Assembly (NCBI GenBank): GCA_014360205.1
Contig: JACIXZ010000001.1
Span: 90,137 to 154,136, forward strand
Origin: Tissierellales bacterium
Lineage (GTDB): Bacteria; Bacillota; Clostridia; Tissierellales; Tissierellaceae
DNA: 64,000 bases
Direction of reading: 5' to 3'
The notes under the pieces are model-generated. The model saw nothing but the letters and a program-made list of their open reading frames with translations. It did no database searches and was not told the DNA's origin. The position numbers and the translations under genes are program-made. How positions within the stretch are numbered: the first letter of the stretch is position 1; each line of letters starts with the position of its first letter. This document shows positions 46,578-55,736 of the stretch, piece by piece.

Positions 46578-48701
46578 ATGAAGAGATATTTTATCGTAGT
46601 GATTATTTTGCTTATATTGGCTTACCCAGTATATATTTTAATATTACACACTATGGACCTTTCTAAAAGTTTTGAAAAGGATGGAGTGAGATTTGTCTCC
46701 AAGGTAGACGATAAGTATTTTTATGTATATGAGAATGGGGATTTTAACAAATTCTTTATTAAAGGAGTAAACTTAGGTGCTGCAAAGCCTGGATATTATC
46801 CTGGTGAATTTGGAATAACAAAAGAAGATTATAAAAAGTGGTTTGAGCAAATTTCAGATATGAATGCTAACACCATCAGAGTATATACTATTTTGATGCC
46901 AGAATTTTACGAGGCATTTCTCGAATTTAACAAAGGCAGAGACAAACCACTATATTTAATTCATGGACTTTGGATTAATGAAGAAGATATATCAAATTAT
47001 ATGGATGCTTTCAATCCAAAATTAAAAAACGAAACTATCGACGAAGCCAAAACATTGGTAGATGTGATTAATGGAAATGCTAATATTCCATTTCAAAATG
47101 GCAAGGCATATGGTATTTATCAAAGTGATATATCAAATTATGTTATAGGGTATATATTGGGTATTGAATGGGACCCTCAATTTGTTATTGAAACTAATGA
47201 GAAAAATTCATCAAAGAATTTTTATTCTGGTGATTTTCTTTACACAGAAACAGCGTCTCCATTTGAGGCTTTTCTATGCGAATTAGCAGATGAAACTATT
47301 TCATATGAAACAACTAAATACAATAAACAACGTCCAGTAGCTTTGAGCAATTGGCCTACTACCGATCCTATCAAACATCCAAACGAACCATTGGAGACAG
47401 AAGATATGGTAAGTGTTAATGTAGAACATATCAAATGGAAAGACACATTTTTGCCTGGAATGTTTGCTTCATATCATATATATCCATATTATCCTGATTT
47501 TATGAATTATCAAAAAGAATACATTAATTATGTGGATGAAAAGGGGAAGATAAATCCATATCGAGCATATCTCGAAGATTTAATTAAGGTTCACTCTATG
47601 CCAATAGTAGTAGCAGAATTTGGTATACCAAGCTCTAGAGGTATGGCACATGAAAATATATACACTGGATATAATCAAGGATTTGTAGAAGAAACAAAAC
47701 AGGGGGAATTTTTAGTAGATATGCTTGATGACATCAACAAGTCTGGATATGCTGGAGCACTTATATTTAACTGGCAAGACGAATGGTTCAAGAGAACTTG
47801 GAATACTATGGACTTTGATAATCCAGAAAGAAGGGCATTCTGGTCAAACATTCAAACAAATGAGCAGATGTTTGGATTATTAACATTTGAGCCAGGCACA
47901 GAAGAAAGCATAATTTACAATGATGGAGACTTAACAGATTGGGAAGGAATAAATTCATATGGTGATGAAGAATTAAATTATTCTGTTCATAGCGATGAAA
48001 GATACATTTATCTTAAGATATTAATTAATAAATTCGATGAAAATAATGATAAACTTTTTATTGGAATTGATACTATAAAAAACCAAGGCAATAGAAGAGC
48101 GATAGACTTTGGGATTGATTTTGACATGTTCGCTGACTTTCTAGTTATTATAGACGGAAAAGATAATTCAAGGGTTCTTGTAGACTCTTACTATGACACT
48201 TACTATTTTGTTTATGCACATAACTTAGGGTTTGAAGAAAGAAAAATACAATTAGAAAACAGAAACTCTGGATATTTTAACAAAATATTTCTGGCATTAA
48301 ACAGACCACTATTTTTGCCAGAAGATGAAATTTATTTACCTATGCAAAAATATGAAACTGGAAAGTTAAGACATGGTATTGGCAACCCAAATGATTATAA
48401 TTTCGATTCTTTATCAGATTTTTATATCAAGGATGATGTTATAGAATTGAGAATACCTTGGATGTTGTTAAATTTTATGGATCCTTCTAAAAAAGAAATT
48501 ATTTCGAACTTATATAAAGAGGGTATAAATGGGAATAATATAGACAAGATATCGTTTCAATTTATATTAGAAAGAGATTTTTCTAAAAAAAGAACAGATA
48601 TATTTGATTATACTTATGATAATTGGGATATGCCTACTTATCATGAGAGATTAAAGAAGTCCTATTACATTGTTCAAGATGCTTTTAGTAAATTGGAGTG
48701 A
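46578..48701 (+). CDS. Membrane-anchored glycoside hydrolase-like protein
   Basis: 707 residues. An N-terminal signal anchor (about residues 5-24) would place the rest outside the cell. The next 420 residues resemble a (beta/alpha)8 clan GH-A barrel: NLGAAKPGYYPGEF, MNANTIRVYTI, a possible acid/base Glu in LGIEWDPQF and a nucleophile-like Glu in VVAEFGIPSSRG, then IFNWQDEWFKRTWNT. The last 220 residues are beta-rich and may bind carbohydrate. Family number uncertain. ATG 46578 follows GGAGG. The stop overlaps the following gene region. Probably trims or processes the polysaccharide made by the glycosyltransferase downstream. Confidence 0.75.
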   Translation: MKRYFIVVIILLILAYPVYILILHTMDLSKSFEKDGVRFVSKVDDKYFYVYENGDFNKFFIKGVNLGAAKPGYYPGEFGITKEDYKKWFEQISDMNANTIRVYTILMPEFYEAFLEFNKGRDKPLYLIHGLWINEEDISNYMDAFNPKLKNETIDEAKTLVDVINGNANIPFQNGKAYGIYQSDISNYVIGYILGIEWDPQFVIETNEKNSSKNFYSGDFLYTETASPFEAFLCELADETISYETTKYNKQRPVALSNWPTTDPIKHPNEPLETEDMVSVNVEHIKWKDTFLPGMFASYHIYPYYPDFMNYQKEYINYVDEKGKINPYRAYLEDLIKVHSMPIVVAEFGIPSSRGMAHENIYTGYNQGFVEETKQGEFLVDMLDDINKSGYAGALIFNWQDEWFKRTWNTMDFDNPERRAFWSNIQTNEQMFGLLTFEPGTEESIIYNDGDLTDWEGINSYGDEELNYSVHSDERYIYLKILINKFDENNDKLFIGIDTIKNQGNRRAIDFGIDFDMFADFLVIIDGKDNSRVLVDSYYDTYYFVYAHNLGFEERKIQLENRNSGYFNKIFLALNRPLFLPEDEIYLPMQKYETGKLRHGIGNPNDYNFDSLSDFYIKDDVIELRIPWMLLNFMDPSKKEIISNLYKEGINGNNIDKISFQFILERDFSKKRTDIFDYTYDNWDMPTYHERLKKSYYIVQDAFSKLE

Positions 48702-48706
48702 ATGAG

Positions 48707-49852
48707 ATGAGAGATTATATTTTATTTTTGTTTAGAAATGAAACAGATGAAAGCATAATCGAAAAACTATCAAAACTAAATGTAGAAAGTGTTTTTGTTG
48801 ATAGCAATATTTCTAAATTCATATCTTTGTTTGACCCTTTAGCGCTTATAGTAGATGATTTTACATTGTTTTCAAAAGAGAAAATAAAAACAAATCTACC
48901 AAAGATATATATATCTAATGAAGAAAATTTATGTGATGATGTTGAGAAAAATGATTTTTTTATTTTGAAGAAAGATAATATTTATGAGATTGTTAATTTA
49001 GTCAAACTACTAAAGCAAACGAAGGCTAACATATATTCCTTTAAAGAAAACATATATAAAAAGGAAATAGGAGAAAGTTTTTTATCAGGATTTTTGCAAA
49101 TAAAGTCAGCAAACATTAAAAATAAATATTTAATGATTACGAAATTCATCTCAAAAAAGGATTATGCTGATTCTAAAACAATAATAAACCAAATCTACGA
49201 AAGCATCATTAAAATGATGTATATATATGACTATACCACAAAAGCTCTTTTTAATTATAGAGTAGATATAGATTCATTTGCTTCATTTTATATTAACTTA
49301 GATTTAAATAATTTTACAAAGAATTTAAAGGAAGTAATTTCGAGATTTAATTCAGAAAATAAATCAACAGAAAATATCGAATTAAAATTTAAAATAATAA
49401 AAATAAATGGAGAGACTCTCCCAGTAGCACATTATAATTTTGAAGAAGAAGAGATTCTAAACAATGACATAATTATCGAGTTAAACAATTCATATAATAG
49501 AAGGATTATATTGATAGATGAAGATAAAATAATAAGAAGTATTTTAAAGGCAAGGTATTTAAATAAGGGTTATGATGTTTTAGAATTTGACGATTTAGCA
49601 GAAGCATTGAAAGTTTTGGATAAAGATTCTTATGGTGTTATCATAACAGAATTTTACACAAAAAATATGAATGCAGATGATTTTTTGTTAAGACTAAAAG
49701 AATTAGAATTGAATATTCCTGTTATTATATTAAGCAGTCAAAAGAATGAATCAAGTGTAAATAGATTGTTGAAATTAGGTGCAGTTGATTATATTTACAA
49801 ACCTTTCTCACCAATTGAATTGGATGCGAGATTGGAAAAATTATTGGAATAG
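48707..49852 (+). CDS. Degenerate receiver-domain protein
   Basis: 381 residues. The C-terminal 120 residues follow the response-regulator fold: RIILIDEDK (acidic pair), GVIITEFYTKNM and the conserved Lys of DYIYKPFSP. The phosphorylated Asp is replaced: the segment that should read ILD reads ITE. The N-terminal 100 residues also look receiver-like but lack Asp/Lys motifs, and the middle is unassigned. Such pseudo-receivers act by protein contact rather than phosphorylation. ATG 48707 is preferred over GTG 48698, since GGAGTG lies 5-8 nt upstream. Sits between glycosidase and HEAT genes with 5- and 8-bp gaps, hence one operon. Confidence 0.75.
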   Translation: MRDYILFLFRNETDESIIEKLSKLNVESVFVDSNISKFISLFDPLALIVDDFTLFSKEKIKTNLPKIYISNEENLCDDVEKNDFFILKKDNIYEIVNLVKLLKQTKANIYSFKENIYKKEIGESFLSGFLQIKSANIKNKYLMITKFISKKDYADSKTIINQIYESIIKMMYIYDYTTKALFNYRVDIDSFASFYINLDLNNFTKNLKEVISRFNSENKSTENIELKFKIIKINGETLPVAHYNFEEEEILNNDIIIELNNSYNRRIILIDEDKIIRSILKARYLNKGYDVLEFDDLAEALKVLDKDSYGVIITEFYTKNMNADDFLLRLKELELNIPVIILSSQKNESSVNRLLKLGAVDYIYKPFSPIELDARLEKLLE

Positions 49853-49860
49853 GTGAGAAT

Positions 49861-50997
49861 ATGGAATTTGTGATTATATACTCAATAATTATATTTTCTA
49901 TCTTGATAATATCTCTGTATCTTTATCTTTTTTATGAAAGGGCTAAAGAAAAAAAGAGGAACAGGGTAATTATTAAAAATGAATCGGTTATAGAACAACT
50001 ATTAGATAACATAATTTCAAAAATAGAACAACAAGAAGTAAACGATGATGAAATTTATGCATTAAAGTCCTTGTTAAACGATGAACTAACTGCGCAAATT
50101 TTAACAGAGAAGTTTATTCATTATATTGAAAGTTTTCGAGGAACATTTCTTCAAAGCATAATCAATTTATCTGAAGAAATAGGACTAGTAGATTATCAAA
50201 TAAAAAAGCTCAATACTAGAAATGTAAATGATAGGATCTTAGCAATTAAGAATTTAGGGGAACTTAGAAGCAAAAAGGGCTTAGAACCGATATTGAAAAT
50301 GCTAAATAGCTCCAATCCTGAACAAATATATTCAAGCTTAAAAGCAATTTCAAACATAGGAGATGAAGAATACTTCATAAAAGCATTTAACATGATTGAT
50401 GAGAATATCATCTTAAGTGAAAGAAGTTTGATAGAAATAGCAGATAGCTTTAAGGGAGATAAAAGCAAGGTATATTTAGAATTGATGAAATCGGACAAAG
50501 ACTTTGTCTCAACAGTTTTCATAAAATCTGCTGGAAATTTTAGAGATTCAAAATTGCTTGATGAAATATACAAATTCTTAAATGACAAAAACAATGAAAA
50601 GAAAATAGCTGCAGTTAGAGCTTTTGGCAACATTGGTGATAATAGATATCTAGATGACATAATAAAACTTTTAGATAGTGATTCTTGGGAATTAAGGGCA
50701 ACATGTGCTAAGGTTTTGGGTCAGATAAACGATAAAAAAGCAATAGAGGCATTAGTAGGGTTGTTGAAAGATGAAAATTATTATGTCAGAAGAAATGCAG
50801 CAAATTCTATAATACATTTAGATGGAGGATTAGAATCTGCTAAAGAAATACTTCAAGGTGATGACAAGTTTGCAAAAGATATTATAATAAATGCAATTGA
50901 AACTGCTTACTCTTGGAATGAACTTGTAGAGTATGATAAAAAAACATCAGAACCTAAGCTCACTAAATTAATAACAGATTATATTGAAAATGAATAA
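49861..50997 (+). CDS. Membrane-anchored HEAT-repeat protein
   Basis: 378 residues. An N-terminal TM helix (residues 2-24) is followed by a basic stop-transfer stretch, then a cytoplasmic helical array. Repeats such as RILAIKNLGELRSKKGLEPIL, IAAVRAFGNIGDNRYLDDII, LRATCAKVLGQINDKKAIEAL and VRRNAANSIIHLDG are HEAT-like units. Such arrays are scaffolds for protein partners. It is between the pseudo-receiver and the glycosyltransferase genes and probably organises the synthase complex at the membrane; that is inference. ATG start after TAGGTGAG, 8 bp behind the previous gene. Confidence 0.85.
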   Translation: MEFVIIYSIIIFSILIISLYLYLFYERAKEKKRNRVIIKNESVIEQLLDNIISKIEQQEVNDDEIYALKSLLNDELTAQILTEKFIHYIESFRGTFLQSIINLSEEIGLVDYQIKKLNTRNVNDRILAIKNLGELRSKKGLEPILKMLNSSNPEQIYSSLKAISNIGDEEYFIKAFNMIDENIILSERSLIEIADSFKGDKSKVYLELMKSDKDFVSTVFIKSAGNFRDSKLLDEIYKFLNDKNNEKKIAAVRAFGNIGDNRYLDDIIKLLDSDSWELRATCAKVLGQINDKKAIEALVGLLKDENYYVRRNAANSIIHLDGGLESAKEILQGDDKFAKDIIINAIETAYSWNELVEYDKKTSEPKLTKLITDYIENE

Positions 50998-51015
50998 CAG
51001 TGGGAGAAATTGCTT

Positions 51016-52407
51016 ATGATAACTAATTTTGTTTTGGGATTTAACTTTTTTATTATATTTTATGTATTTATAATCAACTTTATTTATTTCATTCAATTGA
51101 TATTTGCAATATTTAATTTATATGAATATGTTGAGAAAATCAAGTACTCAGACTATAAAAATTATATAGTTTCGGACAACATGATACCAACTTCGATTCT
51201 AGTTGCTGCATATAATGAAGAAAATACTATTGTTAACAATGTTGACTCGCTTTTAGCATTAAAATACCCTATGTTTGAAGTTGTAGTCATTAATGATGGT
51301 TCTAAGGATAACACCTTAGAAGATTTGAAAAGACATTTTGAGTTAGAAAAAATCAACAAACCCATCCATAAAAGAGTAGAGACCAAGAAAGTAAGAGGTA
51401 TTTATGAAAGCAAAAAATATTCAAATTTGATTGTCATAGATAAAGAAAATGGTGGGAAAGCTGACGCATTAAATGCTGGAGTAAATATATCTAGTTATCC
51501 TATAGTTGCCTCTATAGATGCTGATTCTATTTTAGAATCAGATGCACTTGTAAGGGTAGTTATGCCTTTTATTAAAGATAAGAATACAGCAGCTGTCGGC
51601 GGCATAGTAAGAATAGCGAATGGCTCAAAGATTGTAGATGGAAGAGTAGTAAATGTAAATATACCCAAAAGCAAACTAGCGAGATTTCAAATAATAGAAT
51701 ATCTTAGGGCTTTTCTAATAGGCAGAGTAGGCTGGGATGCTATCAATTCAGTTTTGATAATATCTGGTGCTTTCGGAGTTTTTAGAAAGGATATTTTGGT
51801 AAAAGTAGGAGGGTATGCTCACACTATTGGTGAAGATATGGAGTTAGTTCTAAAAATCCATAAATACTCCATGGATAATAAATTAAATCTAAGGGTTAAA
51901 TATATACCAGATCCGGTATGCTGGACTCAAGCTCCAGAAAATTTAAAGGGCTTAAGGACTCAAAGGAGAAGATGGCAAGTTGGTTTAATGCAGAGCTTGT
52001 TTTCATATAAAAGCATGTTGTTTAATCCAAAATACAAGCAAATAGGGCTATTTACTTTACCTTATTATTGGATTTTTGAGATGTTAGGGCCACTAGTAGA
52101 AACATTAGGGTATATATTAATACCAATTTCATACTTTATTGGGCTATTAAATATTAAATACTTAGTGCTCTTTTTTAGTGCATCGATACTTTATGGAATA
52201 ATATTATCTTTAGGAGCATTACTATTGGAGGAATATACATTTAATAAATATCCTTCTATAAAGCAGATTTTAATTTTATCGATTTTTGCAATTTTAGAGA
52301 ATTTTGGATTTAGGCAGTTAATGACATTATATAGAACAGAAGGGTTATTTAGATACAATTCACTAAAAAATAAATGGGGTTCTATAAGAAGAACAAAATT
52401 TAATTGA
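51016..52407 (+). CDS. Processive family 2 glycosyltransferase (polysaccharide synthase)
   Basis: 463 residues, BcsA/NodC/IcaA-like. An N-terminal TM pair precedes the GT-A domain with TSILVAAYNEENTI, VVVINDGSKDNT, the SIDADSI DxD motif and a GED motif in IGEDMEL. The processive QxxRW motif appears as TQRRRWQVG. Three or more C-terminal TM helices form the export channel. Such enzymes polymerise GlcNAc, glucose or glucuronate at the membrane; the sugar is not readable. No PilZ domain is seen. ATG 51016 after GGGAG, nine bases apart. Last gene of the five-gene run; the convergent gene is a diguanylate cyclase. Confidence 0.9.
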   Translation: MITNFVLGFNFFIIFYVFIINFIYFIQLIFAIFNLYEYVEKIKYSDYKNYIVSDNMIPTSILVAAYNEENTIVNNVDSLLALKYPMFEVVVINDGSKDNTLEDLKRHFELEKINKPIHKRVETKKVRGIYESKKYSNLIVIDKENGGKADALNAGVNISSYPIVASIDADSILESDALVRVVMPFIKDKNTAAVGGIVRIANGSKIVDGRVVNVNIPKSKLARFQIIEYLRAFLIGRVGWDAINSVLIISGAFGVFRKDILVKVGGYAHTIGEDMELVLKIHKYSMDNKLNLRVKYIPDPVCWTQAPENLKGLRTQRRRWQVGLMQSLFSYKSMLFNPKYKQIGLFTLPYYWIFEMLGPLVETLGYILIPISYFIGLLNIKYLVLFFSASILYGIILSLGALLLEEYTFNKYPSIKQILILSIFAILENFGFRQLMTLYRTEGLFRYNSLKNKWGSIRRTKFN

Positions 52408-52432
52408 GAGGATTTTAATCCTCTCAATTTTT
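52402..52432. terminator. Bidirectional terminator
   Basis: AATTGAGAGGATT, TT, AATCCTCTCAATT: a 13-bp perfect stem followed by T, shared by the convergent synthase and cyclase genes. Confidence 0.9.
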
Positions 52433-53334
52433 TAAGACATTTTTACTATATTTTTACCTTTTTTCTTTGCTTTTAATAACTCTAAATCTGCTTTTTCGAT
52501 AGCTTTATGATAGTCATCTTTTACCTCATCTTCTTCTATTTCATAAACTCCAAAACTCGCAGTTATTTGGATTTGTATATCGTTATAAGTTATTTTAGTA
52601 TTTTCTAAATTTGTTCTAATCCTTTCTGCGACTTTATATGCATTTTCTAAATTTGTATTATTTAGCACTATGATGAATTCATCTCCACCAAATCTAGCTA
52701 TCCAGTCATTTTCTCTAATATGAATTTTCACTAGATTTGTAAAAGATTTCAAAACTTCATCTCCAACTAAGTGTCCAAAAGAATCATTTATATTTTTAAA
52801 ATTATCTAAATCAGCCATTATTACTGAAATAGGAGAATTATTTATTGCAGATTTGTATATGTCCGAAGGAAGAGTGTTTTGAATATAAATTCTGTTATAA
52901 GCCCCAGTGAGAAAATCTAGAGATGCTTTATTGTTTAATTCATCAGCACTATTTAGTAGGTCAATTTTTATATCGTTTTCAAGGTCTTTTATCGTGAAAG
53001 AATTAGAAGAATCCTTGATGAATTCGACAACAAGCTTATCATTATTTATCCATATAGGCACTGCCATTACAATAAATACTGCATCACTTTTTTGTTCAAT
53101 TTTAACACAAGTAGTCTCGGAATTATATGATTTCATTGAAACACAATTTTGACATACATTATTTTTTTCCCAGTAGCCATAGCACTTCACATCATCTAAC
53201 ATCTTCTCTGAGTTATCAGACTTAAAATAATATATTTCCTTCGTCACGGGATTAATAATCCTTATTGCATCATAGATGCTAGATAAGGTATCTACAGTAT
53301 CCATTAATGATTCTATATTCAAAAGTTTTGACAA
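52432..53334 (-). CDS. Diguanylate cyclase with Cys-rich PAS-like sensor
   Basis: 300 residues. The C-terminal GGDEF domain is complete: DFLTGAYNRIY, a DLDNFKNINDSFGH segment, and ARFGGDEFIIVL with an intact active site. The inhibitory I-site REND lies exactly five residues before GGDEF. The N-terminal 120 residues look PAS-like and hold a cysteine pattern CYGYWEKNNVCQNCVSM...TC, suggesting a metal, Fe-S or disulfide sensor. No TM helices, so cytosolic. ATG start at 53334 on the minus strand. Faces the glycosyltransferase operon tail to tail; c-di-GMP control of polysaccharide synthesis is a natural hypothesis. Confidence 0.92.
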   Translation of the reverse strand: MSKLLNIESLMDTVDTLSSIYDAIRIINPVTKEIYYFKSDNSEKMLDDVKCYGYWEKNNVCQNCVSMKSYNSETTCVKIEQKSDAVFIVMAVPIWINNDKLVVEFIKDSSNSFTIKDLENDIKIDLLNSADELNNKASLDFLTGAYNRIYIQNTLPSDIYKSAINNSPISVIMADLDNFKNINDSFGHLVGDEVLKSFTNLVKIHIRENDWIARFGGDEFIIVLNNTNLENAYKVAERIRTNLENTKITYNDIQIQITASFGVYEIEEDEVKDDYHKAIEKADLELLKAKKKGKNIVKMS

Positions 53335-53503
53335 TTAAATCTCCTCCCTATTAGACGAATTATACTAAATAGTTGTAATAATTACAATATAAAAATATTT
53401 TAATATTATGTTAACTTACATTATTTATCTAGCAGAACTTTCATTGGAAAATAAATTTAGAATGCTATATAATTATTGTTAGATTAATTGGGATGGTGAA
53501 GAT

Positions 53504-55723
53504 ATGAATTATTTAGACGGACTTAATGATAATCAAAAAGAGGCTGTTTTATATAACGAGGGGCCGTTACTTATCATGGCTGGTGCAGGGAGTGGGAAAA
53601 CCAAAGTAATAACTCACAAAATCGCATATATTATCGATAAAAGATTGGCTAGACCTTCAGAAATTTTAGCAATAACTTTTACCAATAAAGCTGCCTCTGA
53701 AATGAGTGAAAGAGTAGAAAAGTTGATAGATGTAGATGTATTGTCAATGTGGATTGGAACTTTTCATTCAATCTGTGTAAGGATATTAAGAAAAGATATA
53801 GATAAATTGGGGTACAGTTCAAATTTTACTATTTATGACAGGGATGACCAATTAACACTTATAAGAGAATGCATGAAAGAGATAAATCTTAGTAAGGAGA
53901 CATATAAAGAAAGTTCAATATTAGCAAAGATTAGCAGTTTAAAGAGTTCAAATATTACTCCAGATGAATATATAAATGAGAATTACAGGGATTTTAGAGA
54001 AAGAAATATAGGAGAAGTATATGGATTGTATCAAAGAAAATTAAAGGAATATAATTCTCTTGATTTTGATGATTTATTGATCAAGGCTGTGGAATTATTA
54101 AGTAGTGATGCCAATATAAGAAAATATTACCAAAACAAATTTAAATTCATATTTGTAGATGAATATCAAGATACAAATAAAATTCAATATCAATTTGTAA
54201 GACTATTAAGCACAAAAGAAAACAATATTTGTGTAGTTGGGGATTCTGACCAGGCTATTTATTCTTGGAGAAATGCTGATATATCGAATATATTGGATTT
54301 CGAGAAAGATTTTGATAGGGCTAAAGTAATACTCCTAGAACAAAACTACAGATCAACAAAAAACATATTAAAGGTAGCTAACGAAGTTATAAAGAACAAT
54401 AATTACAGAAAGCATAAAGATCTTTGGACCGATAAAAGCGATGGAGAGAAAGTTTTTTATGCTGAATTAGAGTATTCAGAAGAAGAAGCATATTTTGTGG
54501 CAAATAAAATTCATAATTTGCTATATAAAGGATATAAACTTAATGAAATTGCAATATTATATCGGACTAATGTACAGTCAAGACCGTTTGAAGAGGCTTT
54601 TATGTCAGAGGAAATTCCATATAAAGTTGTTGGGGGATTGAAATTTTATGATAGGAAGGAAATAAAAGATATTATTTCTTATCTTAAGTTTATACAAAAT
54701 CCTAATGACAATATATCCTTAAAAAGGATTATAAACGTTCCAAAAAGAGGTATTGGAGAAGCTAGCATAAAAACATTAGAGGAACTAGCAAATAAATCAA
54801 ATGAATCCATTTATCAAGTATTGTTAGATAAGAATTTAGTAAGAGAAAACATCACACAAAGGACAGTAAAATCAATAGAAAATTTTTTACAACAAATTAA
54901 CATCTTGATTGCAAAAAAAGAGTTGCTTGGAGTAAAGGATTTTATAGATGAAGTGATTAATTCGATTGGATATATTGAAGAGCTAGAAAAGGAAAATACT
55001 GTTGAAGCGAGGACTAGGCTAGAAAATATAAAAGATTTCTTGTCAGTAGCGCTAAACTTTGAAAACAAAAACAAAACAGGCTCTCTAGAAGACTTTCTAG
55101 CTTCTATTTCATTATTATCAGATGTAGATAAGACAAATGATCAAGAAAATGCTGTGTCACTAATGACAGTTCATAGCGCAAAAGGACTAGAATTTAAAGT
55201 TGTGTTTCTAGTAGGAATGGAAGAAGGACTATTTCCTATATCTAGAAGTTTAGATAGTGAAGAAGAACTTGAAGAAGAAAGAAGATTATGCTATGTTGCA
55301 ATAACTAGAGCTAAGGAAAAACTATTTATCACAAGTGCTAAAAGAAGAACACTTTATGGCAATACAAACTATACAATACAATCTAGATTTATTAATGAAA
55401 TGGAAAATTATTTAGAAATCGATGAAAGCACATCAAATAGAAAATTAGAAAAAGAAACTCAATCTAGAGATAAGCTGGTTGAATTCATAGACTATACAAA
55501 AGACCATTATACTCCTAAAATAAACTATCAAAATACAAAAATTAATCAAAAAAACAACAATGTTAACATTGAAATAGGCATGAAAGTAAAGCATCCCAAA
55601 TTTGGGATAGGCATGATTGTGATGATAAAAGACGATGGAAATGACAAGAAAATCACTGTAGCTTTTGATCAAGGCGGGGTAAAAACTTTACTTTACTCAG
55701 TTGCACCTATAACAATATTATAG
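53504..55723 (+). CDS. pcrA: ATP-dependent DNA helicase PcrA/UvrD
   Basis: SF1A 3'-5' helicase for repair and replication restart. 739 residues. All motifs are visible: AGAGSGKT (Walker A, near residue 28), ITFTNKAASEM, GTFHSICVRIL, VDEYQDTN, VGDSDQAIYSWRNA, LEQNYRSTKNIL, MTVHSAKGLEF and YVAITRAKEKL. The C-terminal tudor-like domain GMKVKHPKFGIGMI is the RNA polymerase contact in PcrA. ATG start after GGGATGGTGAAG. It leads the operon pcrA-ligA-gatCAB with 13 bp to ligA. The pcrA-ligA pairing is common in Firmicutes. Confidence 0.97.
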   Translation: MNYLDGLNDNQKEAVLYNEGPLLIMAGAGSGKTKVITHKIAYIIDKRLARPSEILAITFTNKAASEMSERVEKLIDVDVLSMWIGTFHSICVRILRKDIDKLGYSSNFTIYDRDDQLTLIRECMKEINLSKETYKESSILAKISSLKSSNITPDEYINENYRDFRERNIGEVYGLYQRKLKEYNSLDFDDLLIKAVELLSSDANIRKYYQNKFKFIFVDEYQDTNKIQYQFVRLLSTKENNICVVGDSDQAIYSWRNADISNILDFEKDFDRAKVILLEQNYRSTKNILKVANEVIKNNNYRKHKDLWTDKSDGEKVFYAELEYSEEEAYFVANKIHNLLYKGYKLNEIAILYRTNVQSRPFEEAFMSEEIPYKVVGGLKFYDRKEIKDIISYLKFIQNPNDNISLKRIINVPKRGIGEASIKTLEELANKSNESIYQVLLDKNLVRENITQRTVKSIENFLQQINILIAKKELLGVKDFIDEVINSIGYIEELEKENTVEARTRLENIKDFLSVALNFENKNKTGSLEDFLASISLLSDVDKTNDQENAVSLMTVHSAKGLEFKVVFLVGMEEGLFPISRSLDSEEELEEERRLCYVAITRAKEKLFITSAKRRTLYGNTNYTIQSRFINEMENYLEIDESTSNRKLEKETQSRDKLVEFIDYTKDHYTPKINYQNTKINQKNNNVNIEIGMKVKHPKFGIGMIVMIKDDGNDKKITVAFDQGGVKTLLYSVAPITIL

Positions 55724-55736
55724 GAGGGTTAATTTC

